Shown here: positions 1-8,974 of the stretch, piece after piece
Layout: the number at the start of each line of letters is the position of its first letter
Position numbering within the stretch: position 1 is the first letter of the stretch
Assembly: GCF_014650075.1 (NCBI RefSeq)
Contig: NZ_BMUG01000012.1
Span: 62,001 to 126,000, forward strand
From: Streptomyces microflavus
GTDB taxonomy: Bacteria > Actinomycetota > Actinomycetes > Streptomycetales > Streptomycetaceae
Direction of reading: 5' to 3'
DNA: 64,000 nucleotides
Position numbers and translations under genes: made by a program
Notes under the pieces: generated by a model
What the model was told of the DNA's origin: nothing
The model's database searches: none
What the model saw: only the letters and a program-made list of their open reading frames with translations

Positions 1-702
1 GACACGGCCTGGCTGGGCCGGGAGGCTCTGCCGGACCAGCTGGCCGCGACGGTGCGTACGCGGGTGGGGCTGCCCATGTCCGCCGAAGGCCCGCCGGTCC
101 GCGATCACTGGCTGGTCCTCGCGCAGTACGACACCCCGGACGGCCGGCTCGTCACCCGGCGGATCTGGCTGTACGGACGGGAGTCGGGCCGCACGGCCCT
201 GCTGCTCTCCTTCGGCCCGATGGGCCGCGCCCCGGAGCTCGCGCTGCCCGTGGGCGTCACGATCGACGCCGAGCTCACGCCGTACCCGGGCGGTGGCCTC
301 CGGGCCGACCTGGGCCGGCAGTTCGCCACGCCCGGCCCGGTGCCGGGCACACCGCCGCCGGGGGGCTCCACCGCGACCGCGCTCGCCGTCCACGCGGATG
401 CCCTGCGGGGCGATCCGTGGCTGGACGCCTGGCCGGTCACCCTTCGCGACGTCATACCCGTGCCGTCCGGGGGCGGCTGGCAACTGGCCGACGCGGAGAG
501 CGAGTCCGCGCTGCCCCTCACCCCGGCGGCGCTGTCCCGCCCGGGGCTGTGGAAGCTCGTCGCGCTCTCCGGCGGCGGCCCGGTCACCGTCTTCGGCGAG
601 CTGGGCCACCGCGGCTTCGACCCGTTCGCCGCGTGGGACACGGGGGCCGGGCGCGGGGGCGGGTCCGGGGGTGCCACGAACGGGACCGTACGGCTGATCT
701 GA
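1..702 (+). CDS. C-terminal part of a protein paired with DUF5691 (probably SWIM zinc-finger family), 5' end outside window
   Basis: The reading frame is open from base 1 to the stop at 702, so this is the last 233 residues of a longer protein. The visible part has no transmembrane segment and no Cys/His cluster. It contains beta-type stretches such as DHWLVLAQYD and GRLVTRRIWLYGR. The next gene encodes a DUF5691 protein, and in Streptomyces that gene usually follows a SWIM zinc-finger protein. The family name is therefore inferred from context only; the SWIM motif itself would lie upstream of the window. The role is unknown. Confidence 0.55.
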   Translation, partial: DTAWLGREALPDQLAATVRTRVGLPMSAEGPPVRDHWLVLAQYDTPDGRLVTRRIWLYGRESGRTALLLSFGPMGRAPELALPVGVTIDAELTPYPGGGLRADLGRQFATPGPVPGTPPPGGSTATALAVHADALRGDPWLDAWPVTLRDVIPVPSGGGWQLADAESESALPLTPAALSRPGLWKLVALSGGGPVTVFGELGHRGFDPFAAWDTGAGRGGGSGGATNGTVRLI

Positions 703-731
703 CCCGCGCCGGCCGACCACCCTGGTCACCC

Positions 732-772
732 CACCGCCCTCACCGCCCTCACCGCCCTCACCGCCCTCACCG
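732..772. repeat. 9-bp tandem repeat CACCGCCCT
   Basis: Four perfect copies of CACCGCCCT run head to tail from 732 to 767, followed by a partial fifth. They fill most of the 87-bp gap between the first two genes, just ahead of the GAAGGGGA ribosome-binding site at about 779-786. This is a possible slippage hot spot. Confidence 0.85.
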
Positions 773-789
773 ACACTGAAGGGGACCCG

Positions 790-2430
790 ATGCCTCGCAC
801 CACCACCGGCCCGACCGCCGACCGCTCCCTCGTCTCCCTCCCCTGGGAGGAGCTGGTCACCTCGGCGCTGCTGGGCACCGACCGCCGCCCGCCGGTGGCG
901 CCCGGGGGCCGGGTACCGGCCGACGGCCCGGCCGCCCTGCTGGACGCCGTCGCCCTGCACACCGTGCGGCGGCGGGCCGGGCTGCTGCCCGCCGTGCCGG
1001 GGGCCAGGCCCGAGCCCACGCCCCACGACCCGCGCCCGCAGCTCCCCGAGGCCGCCCGGCACCGGCTCGCCCAGCTGCTCGCCGACCGGGCCGCGCCGAC
1101 CGCCTCCGGGCGGCGCGGGGCGGCCCCCGACCTCACCGAGCTCATCCCGCAGTGGCTGGCCACCGCCAACCGGCTGGGGTTCCGGGCCCCGGCCGCCCTG
1201 GTGCCGCCCCTGCTGGACGCCGCGCGGGCCCGCACCGACCTGCGCCCGCAGGCGCTCGCTTTCGCCGGGCCGCTCGGTCTGTGGCTGGCCGCGCTGAACC
1301 CCGAGTGGAAGTTCGCCCTGCGCGGTTCGGCGGGCGGCTCGCTCGTCCCCGACACCAGCGACCCGGAAGCGGTGCGCCGGCTGTGGGAGGAGGGGCTGTT
1401 CGCGGAGCGGATCGCGCTGCTCGACGCCGTACGGGCGCGGGAGCCCGGTGCCGCGCTCGCCCTGCTCACCACGGTCTGGTCCACCGAACGGGCCGAGGAC
1501 CGGCTGATGTTCCTGGACTCCCTGCGGACCGGGCTCGGCGCAGGTGACGAGGAGTTCCTGGAGCAGGCGCTCGCCGACCGCAGCCGCAACGTCCGCGCCA
1601 CGGCCGCCGAGCTGCTCTCCGCCCTGCCCTCGTCGGCCTTCGCCGGGCGGATGGCGGCCCGTGCCACGTCCTGCGTCAATCCCGACCGTACGGGGGCCGG
1701 CGCCGGGGCCGGCGCCTCCATCGCCGTGGAGGCGCCGCACGAGTGCGACGCCGGAATGCAGCGCGACGGAGTGGCGGCCGTCCCGCCGACGGGCCGGGGC
1801 GAGCGGTCGTGGTGGCTGGTGCAGTTGGTGGAGGCCACGCCGCTCGGGGTCTGGCAGGAGCAGTTCGGCGGGCGCCCGGCGGAAGAGATCGTGGCGCTGC
1901 CGGTCGCCGACGACTGGGCGGGCGAGCTGCACGCCGCCTGGTGCCGGGCCGCGGTGCGCCAGCGCCACCCGGAGTGGGCGCGGGCCCTGCTCGGTGCGGC
2001 GTCGGCGCCCCCGGCCGGCTCCCCCGGGCCCGCGTCGATCGCCGAGCGGTCGAAGCTCCTGGCGGTCCTGTCCGAGGCCGAACGCGCCAGCTGGGTGGCC
2101 GCGTTCATCGCCGCGCACGGGCTGTCCGAGGCGTTCCAGCTGCTCGGGGTCTGCACGGTGCCGTGGGCGGGTCCGCTCGGGCGGGCCGTGGTCGACGCGC
2201 TCGACATAGCGCGGGACGGCGGGAGTTACCCCTGGAGCTTCAGCGGGGTGATGGGGCTGGCCGAGCGCTGCCTGGACCCGGCCGAGGCCGACCGGCTGGA
2301 GGTTCTCACGGCCACTCCGGACGAGCAGGAGGACGCGTCGCCGGGGGCGGGTGGCTACTGGTCGGAGGCGTTCCAGCGCCTGGTCTCCACACTGCGCCTG
2401 CGCGCCGCGATGGAGGCGGAGCTGACCTGA
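790..2430 (+). CDS. DUF5691 domain protein
   Basis: A 546-residue cytosolic protein with no signal peptide or membrane segment. ATG at 790 follows GAAGGGGA at good spacing. The sequence is Ala/Leu-rich and helical, with HEAT-like passages such as DRSRNVRATAAELLSALPSS at about residues 261-280. The central part (about residues 300-340) is low-complexity Gly/Ala. The pairing with the upstream gene, the spacing and the sequence fit the DUF5691 family, whose function is not known to me. SWIM/DUF5691 pairs often sit near MoxR ATPase and VWA genes, suggesting a chaperone-like or DNA-associated complex; that is inference. Confidence 0.75.
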   Translation: MPRTTTGPTADRSLVSLPWEELVTSALLGTDRRPPVAPGGRVPADGPAALLDAVALHTVRRRAGLLPAVPGARPEPTPHDPRPQLPEAARHRLAQLLADRAAPTASGRRGAAPDLTELIPQWLATANRLGFRAPAALVPPLLDAARARTDLRPQALAFAGPLGLWLAALNPEWKFALRGSAGGSLVPDTSDPEAVRRLWEEGLFAERIALLDAVRAREPGAALALLTTVWSTERAEDRLMFLDSLRTGLGAGDEEFLEQALADRSRNVRATAAELLSALPSSAFAGRMAARATSCVNPDRTGAGAGAGASIAVEAPHECDAGMQRDGVAAVPPTGRGERSWWLVQLVEATPLGVWQEQFGGRPAEEIVALPVADDWAGELHAAWCRAAVRQRHPEWARALLGAASAPPAGSPGPASIAERSKLLAVLSEAERASWVAAFIAAHGLSEAFQLLGVCTVPWAGPLGRAVVDALDIARDGGSYPWSFSGVMGLAERCLDPAEADRLEVLTATPDEQEDASPGAGGYWSEAFQRLVSTLRLRAAMEAELT

Positions 2431-2546
2431 CACCCGCCCCCGACCGCGCGGGCCCGGCCTCGGACGGCTCACCCGGCCGCACGGACCCCGGCCCGGGCCG
2501 CTCACCCGACCGCGGTCCGCGGTCCGCGCGCCTGTGGCCCACGGCC

Positions 2547-2591
2547 CACGCGTCATCGGCCCACACGTCATCGGCCCACGCGCCCGTGGCC
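2547..2591. repeat. 15-bp imperfect tandem repeat
   Basis: Three consecutive 15-base units begin at 2547, 2562 and 2577. The first two (CACGCGTCATCGGCC and CACACGTCATCGGCC) differ at one base and the third is more diverged. They lie between the convergent ends of the DUF5691 and B12-binding genes. No clear terminator hairpin was found here. Confidence 0.7.
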
Positions 2592-2597
2592 CGCGCG

Positions 2598-3011
2598 TCA
2601 GGTCTGCGCGGGCTGACGGACGTTCGCGTTCACCCAGGTGACGATCTCGGTCGTCGTCGCACCCGGGGTGAAGAGCTCCGCCACGCCCAGCTTCTTCAGC
2701 GGGGCGATGTCGTCCTCCGGGATGATCCCGCCGCCGAACACCTTGATGTCCTCCGCCTCCCGCTCCTTCAGCAGCTCGATCACCTTCGCGAACAGCGTGT
2801 TGTGCGCCCCGGAGAGGATCGAGAGGCCGATCGCGTCGGCGTCCTCCTGGATCGCCGTGTCGACGATCTGCTCGGGTGTCTGGTGGAGCCCCGTATAGAT
2901 GACTTCCATACCGGCGTCCCGCAGCGCCCGCGCGATCACCTTGGCCCCGCGGTCATGGCCGTCGAGTCCCGGCTTGGCCACCACCACACGGATCGGACCG
3001 GTCACACCCAT
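2598..3011 (-). CDS. Stand-alone cobalamin (B12)-binding domain protein, methylmalonyl-CoA mutase C-terminal type
   Basis: A 137-residue protein made of a single B12-binding Rossmann-type domain. The cobalamin motif DxHxxG is present as D17-G-H19-DR-G22, followed by the downstream motifs SILSGAH (about 64-70) and FGGGIIP (about 92-98). It matches the small C-terminal cobalamin domain of acyl-CoA mutases such as methylmalonyl- or isobutyryl-CoA mutase. The catalytic barrel subunit is not nearby, so it would pair with a large subunit encoded elsewhere. ATG at 3011 is chosen because GGAGG lies 6 bases upstream; the frame extends further upstream, but that part lacks family similarity. Confidence 0.85.
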   Translation of the reverse strand: MGVTGPIRVVVAKPGLDGHDRGAKVIARALRDAGMEVIYTGLHQTPEQIVDTAIQEDADAIGLSILSGAHNTLFAKVIELLKEREAEDIKVFGGGIIPEDDIAPLKKLGVAELFTPGATTTEIVTWVNANVRQPAQT

Positions 3012-3064
3012 CACTGCCTCCACATGGTCTCCCGCGCCTGAAGGGCCGGGGATGTGAACGAACG

Positions 3065-3073
3065 TTATCCACA
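3065..3073 (+). promoter_or_regulatory. DnaA-box-like nonamer TTATCCACA
   Basis: A perfect TTATCCACA nonamer lies about 55 bp upstream of the B12-binding gene start, in the divergent gap shared with the lipase gene. It is identical to the classical DnaA box, although Streptomyces boxes usually read TTGTCCACA. A single box could arise by chance. Confidence 0.4.
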
Positions 3074-3296
3074 GCATCCCGCAAGCCGCCGTTTCGCGGC
3101 AGGCCGGGAGGGGGAAATCACACGTGGGACATGTTCGCCAGGCGCCGTCCCCCGAGCCACACGGCATTCCGGCCGCGCGGGGACCGGCGCAGGGGGAGCC
3201 GTTACGAGGTCGCCGTACCACCGCGCCGCCAGCCGCACGGCACGGTGGTACGGCCCCCTCGGCCGCCTCCCCCGTGCGCCAGTGCAGGAGGTCGGC

Positions 3297-4154
3297 GTGA
3301 AGGCCCTCCCCTTTCTCTCCCTACTGCCACGCCTGCCGGGCCCCCGGTTCCCGGCCGCCCTGCTCGGCGCCACCGTGCTGGAGCTCGTCGTCCTCACCGG
3401 CCACCTGGTCGCCTACCCCTTCGGCCTCACCCAGGAGCGCCGCACCCCGGGCCCGCCGCCCGGCACACCACCAGGGACCCGCCCCAGCCCCCTGCCCGGC
3501 TCCCCCGCCGCCGAACGCCCCGTCGTCCTCCTCCACGGGTTCATCGACAACCGTTCCGTCTTCGTCCTGCTGCGCCGCGCCCTGGCCCGGCACGGCCGTC
3601 GCCACCTGGCATCCCTCAACTACTCGCCGCTCACCCGCGACCTGCGCACCGCCGCCGAGCTGCTCGGCCGGCACGTGGAGGAGATTTGTGCCCGCACCGG
3701 GCAGCGCGAGGTAGACATCGTCGGGCACAGCCTCGGCGGCCTGATCGCCCGCTACTACGTACAACGGCTGGGCGGCGACCGGCGGGTGCGCACCCTCGTC
3801 ACGCTCGGCACCCCGCACGGCGGCACCGCCGTCGCCCCCGGAGCCGGTATTCACCCCATCGTGCGCCAGATGCGCGGCGGCTCCGCGCTGATCGAGGAAC
3901 TGCGCCTCCCCGCCCCGGGCTGCCGGACCCGGTTCGTCAGCTTCTGGAGCGAGCTCGACCAGGTGATGGTCCCGGTCGGGACGGCCTGCGTCGACCACCC
4001 CGACCTCGACGCCGTGAACGTACGCGTCACCGGAATCGGGCATCTCGCGCTGCCGGTGCACCCGGCGGTCGCCGCCGCGGTCCGTGAGGCTCTGGAGACA
4101 CAGGAGACGCGGGAGGGCACAGTGCCCTCAACCGGAACGACCTCTGTCGCTTAA
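3297..4154 (+). CDS. Alpha/beta-hydrolase, lipase/esterase with N-terminal membrane anchor
   Basis: A 285-residue serine hydrolase. GTG at 3297 is preferred over upstream starts because AGGAGG lies 5 bases ahead. A hydrophobic segment at about residues 17-42 is probably a signal anchor, and a Pro-rich linker (about 50-70) follows. The oxyanion strand is VVLLHGF. The nucleophile elbow is GHSLGG with S145. Candidate acid and base are D221 (SELDQV) and H249 (GIGHL). TLGTPHGGT at about 169-177 is typical of the lipase / PGAP1-like family. It probably acts on lipid esters at or outside the membrane. Confidence 0.85.
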   Translation: MKALPFLSLLPRLPGPRFPAALLGATVLELVVLTGHLVAYPFGLTQERRTPGPPPGTPPGTRPSPLPGSPAAERPVVLLHGFIDNRSVFVLLRRALARHGRRHLASLNYSPLTRDLRTAAELLGRHVEEICARTGQREVDIVGHSLGGLIARYYVQRLGGDRRVRTLVTLGTPHGGTAVAPGAGIHPIVRQMRGGSALIEELRLPAPGCRTRFVSFWSELDQVMVPVGTACVDHPDLDAVNVRVTGIGHLALPVHPAVAAAVREALETQETREGTVPSTGTTSVA

Positions 4155-4358
4155 AATAGAACGCTTCTCGAACATAGGGCCAAGCCTCTGCCTGCCGTCC
4201 ACCGAAAGACGGCCGATTGCCCGTTTCCTGAGGGCGCAAAACCTGCCGAAGATTGTCGTCCTCACATACTGCCGGGTACAGTCGCGGCCACTGCTTCCCC
4301 CTGGGACTCCCTGACCGGGACCCAGAACAGTCCTGCTGCCGAGGCGAGAGAGAAGTTG

Positions 4359-6170
4359 GTGAACGACCAGCACCCCCACGCCGGGCCCGTCGGGTACGAC
4401 ACCCGATCGACCGGCAGCTTCGACACCGATCCGCTCTTCGGTTCGCTCCCCGGCGGTTCCGACGCCACGGATTACGCGGCTCCCGGTTACCAGAGCTCCT
4501 ACGGTGACCAGAGCGGCCAGTACGACTCCTCCGCCTGGGACACGGGCGCGCAGCAGACCGTCACGTACGACGCGTACGCCGCCCAGACCCAGCCCCCCGC
4601 CGCCCAGCAGCAGCAGCAGCAGTGGGACGACACCGGTGCGACGCCGACCTGGCAGCCGCCCTCCGACCAGGACCCGGCAGCCCAGTGGGCCACCACCGAC
4701 ACGGGCGCGTTCCCCACCGCCGGATTCACCGCGGCCGCGTACGGCACAGCCCCGTACGGCACCGAAACGTACGAGACAGGCACGTACGACACGGGGACCT
4801 ACGACACCGGCTCCTACGGGACGGTCACGTACGGGACGGACGCCTACGACACCGGCGCGTACCCCACCGGCACCTACGGCACGGGCACCGCGTACGTGAC
4901 CGACGGCTCGTACGGGACGGACGCCTACGGGACCGGTACGCACGAGACCGGCGCACACGACACGGGCACGTACGACAGCGCCGCCTACGACACCGGCGCG
5001 TACGGGACGATCGGCGCCGACGGGACCGGCACGTACAACGCCACGGCCTTCACCACCGGGGTCCATGACACCGGCGCGTACGACACGGGGACGTACAACA
5101 CCGCGACGTACGACACCGGCGCCTACGACGCGACCGCCTGGAACTCCGGCGCCACGCCCGGGGACGCCGCGTACGAACCCGAACAGACATCGCATCAGCT
5201 GTACGAACAGCAGGCACCCGAAACCGCCGGACCCGAAGCGGCCGAGCAGTCCCCCGCGGACCCGGCGGAAGGCGCGGACCACCCGGACCACGAGCCGGCG
5301 GCCGCAGCCTCCACCACCGCCGAGTTCGCCGTCCTCGAACCGGACGCCGCTCCCGCGCCGGACGACAGTGACGCGCCCGCCCCGCTCTCCCTGGACCGCA
5401 CCGTGGTCCGGACCCCCGCCCCGCGCAGCCGGGCCCGCCGCCGCAGCCCCGCCAAGCGGTCCGCCCTCCTGACCGTCGCGGTCCCCTCCGCCTGTGTGAT
5501 GAGCGTGGCCGGCATCGCCGCCGCCTCCGTCAGCGGCATCAGCGACGAGGACAAGCCGGAGAAGACCACCTCCCTGGCCGTCGCCGACCCGAGCACGGTC
5601 AAGCCGGTCGCCGCGAACAACAAGCTCGACAGCCAGCTTGAGCAGCTCTCCGAGGGGAGCGACGACTTCCGCGAGCGCGCGAGCCGCACCCAGGAGCGCA
5701 TCGACCTCAAGCAGCGGCAGGTCGAGGAGAAGAAGAAGCGCGAGGAGGAGGCCGCACGCCGCGAGGCGCTGCGCCCCAAGTTCGTCCTGCCGGTCAAGCA
5801 GCACGGGCTCAGCGCCTACTACGGCCAGGCGGGCGTCAACTGGATGTCCGTGCACACGGGCATCGACTTCCCCGTCGGGTACGGCGCTCCGGTGATGGCC
5901 GCGACCGACGGCACCGTACGCACCCAGTACAACAGCGCCTACGGCAACATGGCGATCGTGACCATGGCCGACGGCACGGAGACCTGGTACTGCCACCTCA
6001 GCAGCACCAAGATCCGCTCCGGCCCGGTGAAGGCCGGTGACGTCATCGCGTACGCGGGAAGCTCCGGCAACTCCACCGGCCCGCACCTGCACTTCGAGGT
6101 CCGGCCCGGCGGCGGTGCGTCGGTGGACCCGCTGGCGTGGCTGCGCAGCCACGGTGTCGACCCGACCTGA
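4359..6170 (+). CDS. M23-family peptidoglycan endopeptidase with cytoplasmic aromatic pentapeptide-repeat tail
   Basis: A protein of about 603 residues. GTG 4359 or the adjacent in-frame TTG 4356 can start it. Residue numbers here count TTG as 1. A low-complexity N-terminal region includes about 26 pentapeptide repeats of the form aromatic-x-T-G-T/A (about 129-266), then an acidic Pro/Ala linker, a basic stretch, a membrane segment (about 370-392), a charged coiled coil (about 421-474) and a C-terminal LytM/M23 domain. Metal and catalytic residues are present: HxxxD (H500, D504), YCH (H547) and HLH (H577, H579). The topology places the M23 domain outside, cutting peptidoglycan cross-links, with the repeat tail in the cytosol. 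The 201-bp upstream gap shows no convincing riboswitch. Confidence 0.9.
   Translation: MNDQHPHAGPVGYDTRSTGSFDTDPLFGSLPGGSDATDYAAPGYQSSYGDQSGQYDSSAWDTGAQQTVTYDAYAAQTQPPAAQQQQQQWDDTGATPTWQPPSDQDPAAQWATTDTGAFPTAGFTAAAYGTAPYGTETYETGTYDTGTYDTGSYGTVTYGTDAYDTGAYPTGTYGTGTAYVTDGSYGTDAYGTGTHETGAHDTGTYDSAAYDTGAYGTIGADGTGTYNATAFTTGVHDTGAYDTGTYNTATYDTGAYDATAWNSGATPGDAAYEPEQTSHQLYEQQAPETAGPEAAEQSPADPAEGADHPDHEPAAAASTTAEFAVLEPDAAPAPDDSDAPAPLSLDRTVVRTPAPRSRARRRSPAKRSALLTVAVPSACVMSVAGIAAASVSGISDEDKPEKTTSLAVADPSTVKPVAANNKLDSQLEQLSEGSDDFRERASRTQERIDLKQRQVEEKKKREEEAARREALRPKFVLPVKQHGLSAYYGQAGVNWMSVHTGIDFPVGYGAPVMAATDGTVRTQYNSAYGNMAIVTMADGTETWYCHLSSTKIRSGPVKAGDVIAYAGSSGNSTGPHLHFEVRPGGGASVDPLAWLRSHGVDPT
4740..5153 (+). 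repeat. Pentapeptide-coding 15-bp repeat array inside the M23 gene
   Basis: Around 26 degenerate 15-base units resembling TACGACACGGGCACG encode Y/H/F/W-x-T-G-T/A pentamers. The codons vary at third positions (GGC/GGG, ACC/ACG), so the units are diverged copies rather than a recent expansion. Confidence 0.85.
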
Positions 6171-6190
6171 CCTGGCCTGGCCTGGCCTGG
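6171..6190. repeat. (CCTGG)4 pentanucleotide repeat
   Basis: Four perfect CCTGG units directly follow the stop codon of the M23 gene and precede the shared terminator. Confidence 0.8.
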
Positions 6191-6202
6191 CAGCGAAACG
6201 AC

Positions 6203-6246
6203 GAGAGGGGCGGGACGGCTGCAACAACAGCCGTCCCGCCTCTCTC
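6203..6246. terminator. Bidirectional hairpin terminator between M23 gene and pcrA
   Basis: Arms 6203-6221 and 6228-6246 form a 19-bp stem with one G-T pair and a 6-base loop (CAACAA). It sits between two convergent genes and can serve both. Confidence 0.9.
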
Positions 6247-6258
6247 CCGTACGTCCTG

Positions 6259-8697
6259 CTACAGCTTCTCGACCGGCGCGTACCGCAGGAGCAGCTTCTT
6301 CGGGCGCTCGTCGCCGAAGTCGACCGTCGCCTTGGCCTGGTCGCCGATCCCCTCGACGGCCACCACCGTGCCGAGCCCGAACTGATCGTGCGTGACCCGG
6401 TCCCCGACCACCAGCGTGACCGTGGGCTTCTCCGTGGAGCGCCGGGTCGCGAAGCCCGAGGGTCCGGAGCGGGCGCGGGAGGAGGAGAGCGAGGACGTGA
6501 TGCCGGAGGTGGGTCCGGCCGGGGCGGCCATCGGGCCCTTGCGCTTCCACTCCAGGTGCGCCTCCGGGATCTCCTCCAGGAACCGCGAGGGCGGGTTGTA
6601 CGAGGGCTGCCCCCAGGCGCTGCGCATCGCGGCCCGGGTCAGATAGAGCCGCTCGCGGGCGCGGGTGATGCCGACGTACGCCAGGCGCCGCTCCTCCTCC
6701 AGCTCCTTGGTCTGGCCGAGGGCCCGCATGTGCGGGAAGACGCCGTCCTCCATGCCGGTGAGGAAGACGACCGGGAACTCCAGGCCCTTGGCGGTGTGCA
6801 GGGTCATCAGGGTGATGACGCCGGAGCCGTCCTCGTCCTCGTCGGGGATCTGGTCGGAGTCGGCGACCAGCGCGACCTTCTCCAGGAACTCCGCGAGCGT
6901 GCCGGTGCCCTCCGCCTCGGCGCGCTCCTGCTCGAATTCGAGGGCGACGGCGGCGAGTTCCTGGAGGTTCTCGACGCGGGTCTCGTCCTGCGGGTCGGTG
7001 GAGGCCTGGAGCTCGGCGAGATACCCCGTCCGCTCCAGCACGGCTTCCAGTACGACGGCGGGCCCGGCACCGGACTCGACGATGGTGCGCAGCTCCTCCA
7101 TCAGCGTGTTGAAGCGCTTGACGGCGTTGGACGAGCGGGCCGCCATGCCGTACGCCTCGTCGACGCGGCGCAGCGCCTGCGGGAAGGAGATCTTCTCGCG
7201 CATCGACAGGGCGTCGATCATGGCCTCGGCGCGGTCGCCGATGCCGCGCTTGGGCACGTTGAGGATGCGGCGCAGCGGGACGGTGTCCTCGGGGTTGGCG
7301 AGGACGCGGAGGTAGGCCAGGACGTCCCGGACCTCCTTGCGCTCGTAGAAGCGCACGCCGCCGACGACCTTGTAGGGCAGGCCGACGCGGATGAAGATCT
7401 CTTCGAAGACACGGGACTGGGCGTTGGTCCGGTAGAAGACGGCGACATCGCCCGCCTTGGCGTCGCCCTTGTCGGTGAGCCGGTCGATCTCCTCGGCGAC
7501 GAACTGCGCCTCGTCGTGCTCGGTGTCCGCGACGTAACCGATGATGCGGGCGCCGGAGCCGGCGTTGGTCCAGAGGTTCTTGGGGCGGCGGCTCTCGTTG
7601 CGCTCGATGACCGCGTTGGCGGCGGAGAGGATCGTCTGCGTGGAGCGGTAGTTCTGCTCCAGGAGGATCGTCTTCGCGTCCGGGTAGTCCTCCTCGAACT
7701 GGAGGATGTTGCGGATGGTCGCGCCCCGGAAGGCGTAGATGGACTGGTCCGCGTCGCCCACGACGCACAGCTCGGCGGGGGCGTCGGCCTCTCCGGCCGG
7801 GCCGACCAGCTCACGTACCAGGGTGTACTGGGCGTGGTTGGTGTCCTGGTACTCGTCGACCAGGACGTGGCGGAAGCGGCGGCGGTAGTGCTCGGCGACG
7901 TCCGGGAAGGCCTGGAGGAGGTGGACCGTCGTCATGATGATGTCGTCGAAGTCCAGCGCGTTGGCCTCGCGCAGGCGTGCCTGGTAGAGCGCGTACGCCT
8001 GGGCCAGGGTCTTCTCGAAGCCGTCGGCCGCCTGACCGGCGAAGGTCTCCTCGTCGATGAGCTCGTTCTTGAGGTTGGAGACCTTGGCGGTGAAGGACTT
8101 CGGCGGGAAGCGCTTGGGGTCCAGGTCGAGGTCGCGGCAGACCAGGGCCATCAGGCGCTTGGAGTCGGCGGCGTCGTAGATCGAGAACGACGAGGTGAAG
8201 CCGAGCTTCTTCGACTCGCGGCGCAGGATGCGGACGCACGCGCTGTGGAAGGTCATGACCCACATGGCGTTGGCGCGCGGGCCGACGAGCTCCTCGACGC
8301 GCTCCTTCATCTCGCCCGCGGCCTTGTTGGTGAAGGTGATCGCGAGGATCTGCCCCGGGTGCACCCCGCGCTCGGCCAGCAGGTGGGCGATGCGGTGGGT
8401 CAGCACCCGGGTCTTGCCCGAGCCGGCCCCGGCGACGATGAGCAGCGGGGACCCGGCGTGCACGACGGCGGCGCGCTGCTCGGTGTTCAGCCCGTCGAGC
8501 AGCGCCGCGGCGTCGATGACCGGGCGCGGGTGGCCGTCCCGGTAGTACCCGTCCCGGGGCGGCGGGGGCGCGTCGTAGACGCCCTCGAAGAGTCCCTCCG
8601 GCACCGCTTCGGGTGCGTGGTCCTCGGGGGGCGGCGGCGGCCCGTCCTCGGTGGACTGGAGGCCGGCCAGGAAACTGTCGTCAAAGAGGCTGCTCAT
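6259..8697 (-). CDS. pcrA: ATP-dependent DNA helicase PcrA/UvrD (superfamily 1)
   Basis: An 812-residue 3'-5' helicase used in DNA repair and replication. The acidic/Pro-rich N-terminal extension (about 1-60) is typical of actinobacteria. Then come Walker A GAGSGKT (90-96), motif II DEYQDTN, motif III GDADQSIYAFRGA, NYRST, TLHTAKGLEFPVVFL and EERRLAYVGITRARERLYL. The C-terminal Tudor-like PcrA module (GDRVTHDQFGLGTVV) binds RNA polymerase in other species. ATG at 8697 follows GGGAGG closely. Length and motif set agree with full-length PcrA. Confidence 0.97.
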   Translation of the reverse strand: MSSLFDDSFLAGLQSTEDGPPPPPEDHAPEAVPEGLFEGVYDAPPPPRDGYYRDGHPRPVIDAAALLDGLNTEQRAAVVHAGSPLLIVAGAGSGKTRVLTHRIAHLLAERGVHPGQILAITFTNKAAGEMKERVEELVGPRANAMWVMTFHSACVRILRRESKKLGFTSSFSIYDAADSKRLMALVCRDLDLDPKRFPPKSFTAKVSNLKNELIDEETFAGQAADGFEKTLAQAYALYQARLREANALDFDDIIMTTVHLLQAFPDVAEHYRRRFRHVLVDEYQDTNHAQYTLVRELVGPAGEADAPAELCVVGDADQSIYAFRGATIRNILQFEEDYPDAKTILLEQNYRSTQTILSAANAVIERNESRRPKNLWTNAGSGARIIGYVADTEHDEAQFVAEEIDRLTDKGDAKAGDVAVFYRTNAQSRVFEEIFIRVGLPYKVVGGVRFYERKEVRDVLAYLRVLANPEDTVPLRRILNVPKRGIGDRAEAMIDALSMREKISFPQALRRVDEAYGMAARSSNAVKRFNTLMEELRTIVESGAGPAVVLEAVLERTGYLAELQASTDPQDETRVENLQELAAVALEFEQERAEAEGTGTLAEFLEKVALVADSDQIPDEDEDGSGVITLMTLHTAKGLEFPVVFLTGMEDGVFPHMRALGQTKELEEERRLAYVGITRARERLYLTRAAMRSAWGQPSYNPPSRFLEEIPEAHLEWKRKGPMAAPAGPTSGITSSLSSSRARSGPSGFATRRSTEKPTVTLVVGDRVTHDQFGLGTVVAVEGIGDQAKATVDFGDERPKKLLLRYAPVEKL

Positions 8698-8974
8698 CGC
8701 CTCCCGAGTCTAGGGGGCCGCACCGACAACGTTCGGCCGAAGCCCGGAAGCGACCGTTCCCAGCCGTTCACAGCCGTACGCACGGAGAACGGACGCCCAC
8801 GTTCCGTGAGGGAGTGCCCGGTCGGAGGGGGTGCGGGACCCCTGATCCCAAAAGGTCACGAAAATGTATCGGGCATATCGCTCATCCTCCTTCCCAGCGG
8901 CACCAAGGGTTGGCTAGCGTGCTCGGTCAGGTGATCCGTATCTCCCTGAGGCGAACCGCGTCTCACGGTCACCT

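Noticed and set aside
4155..4355. A c-di-AMP riboswitch ahead of the M23 peptidase
   Set aside because: Streptomyces wall hydrolases often have one, but the conserved CGACAGCTAACC and GGGG-rich blocks are absent here.
6037..8934. A plus-strand open frame of about 965 codons opposite pcrA
   Set aside because: pcrA on the minus strand has every helicase motif; the opposite frame has none.
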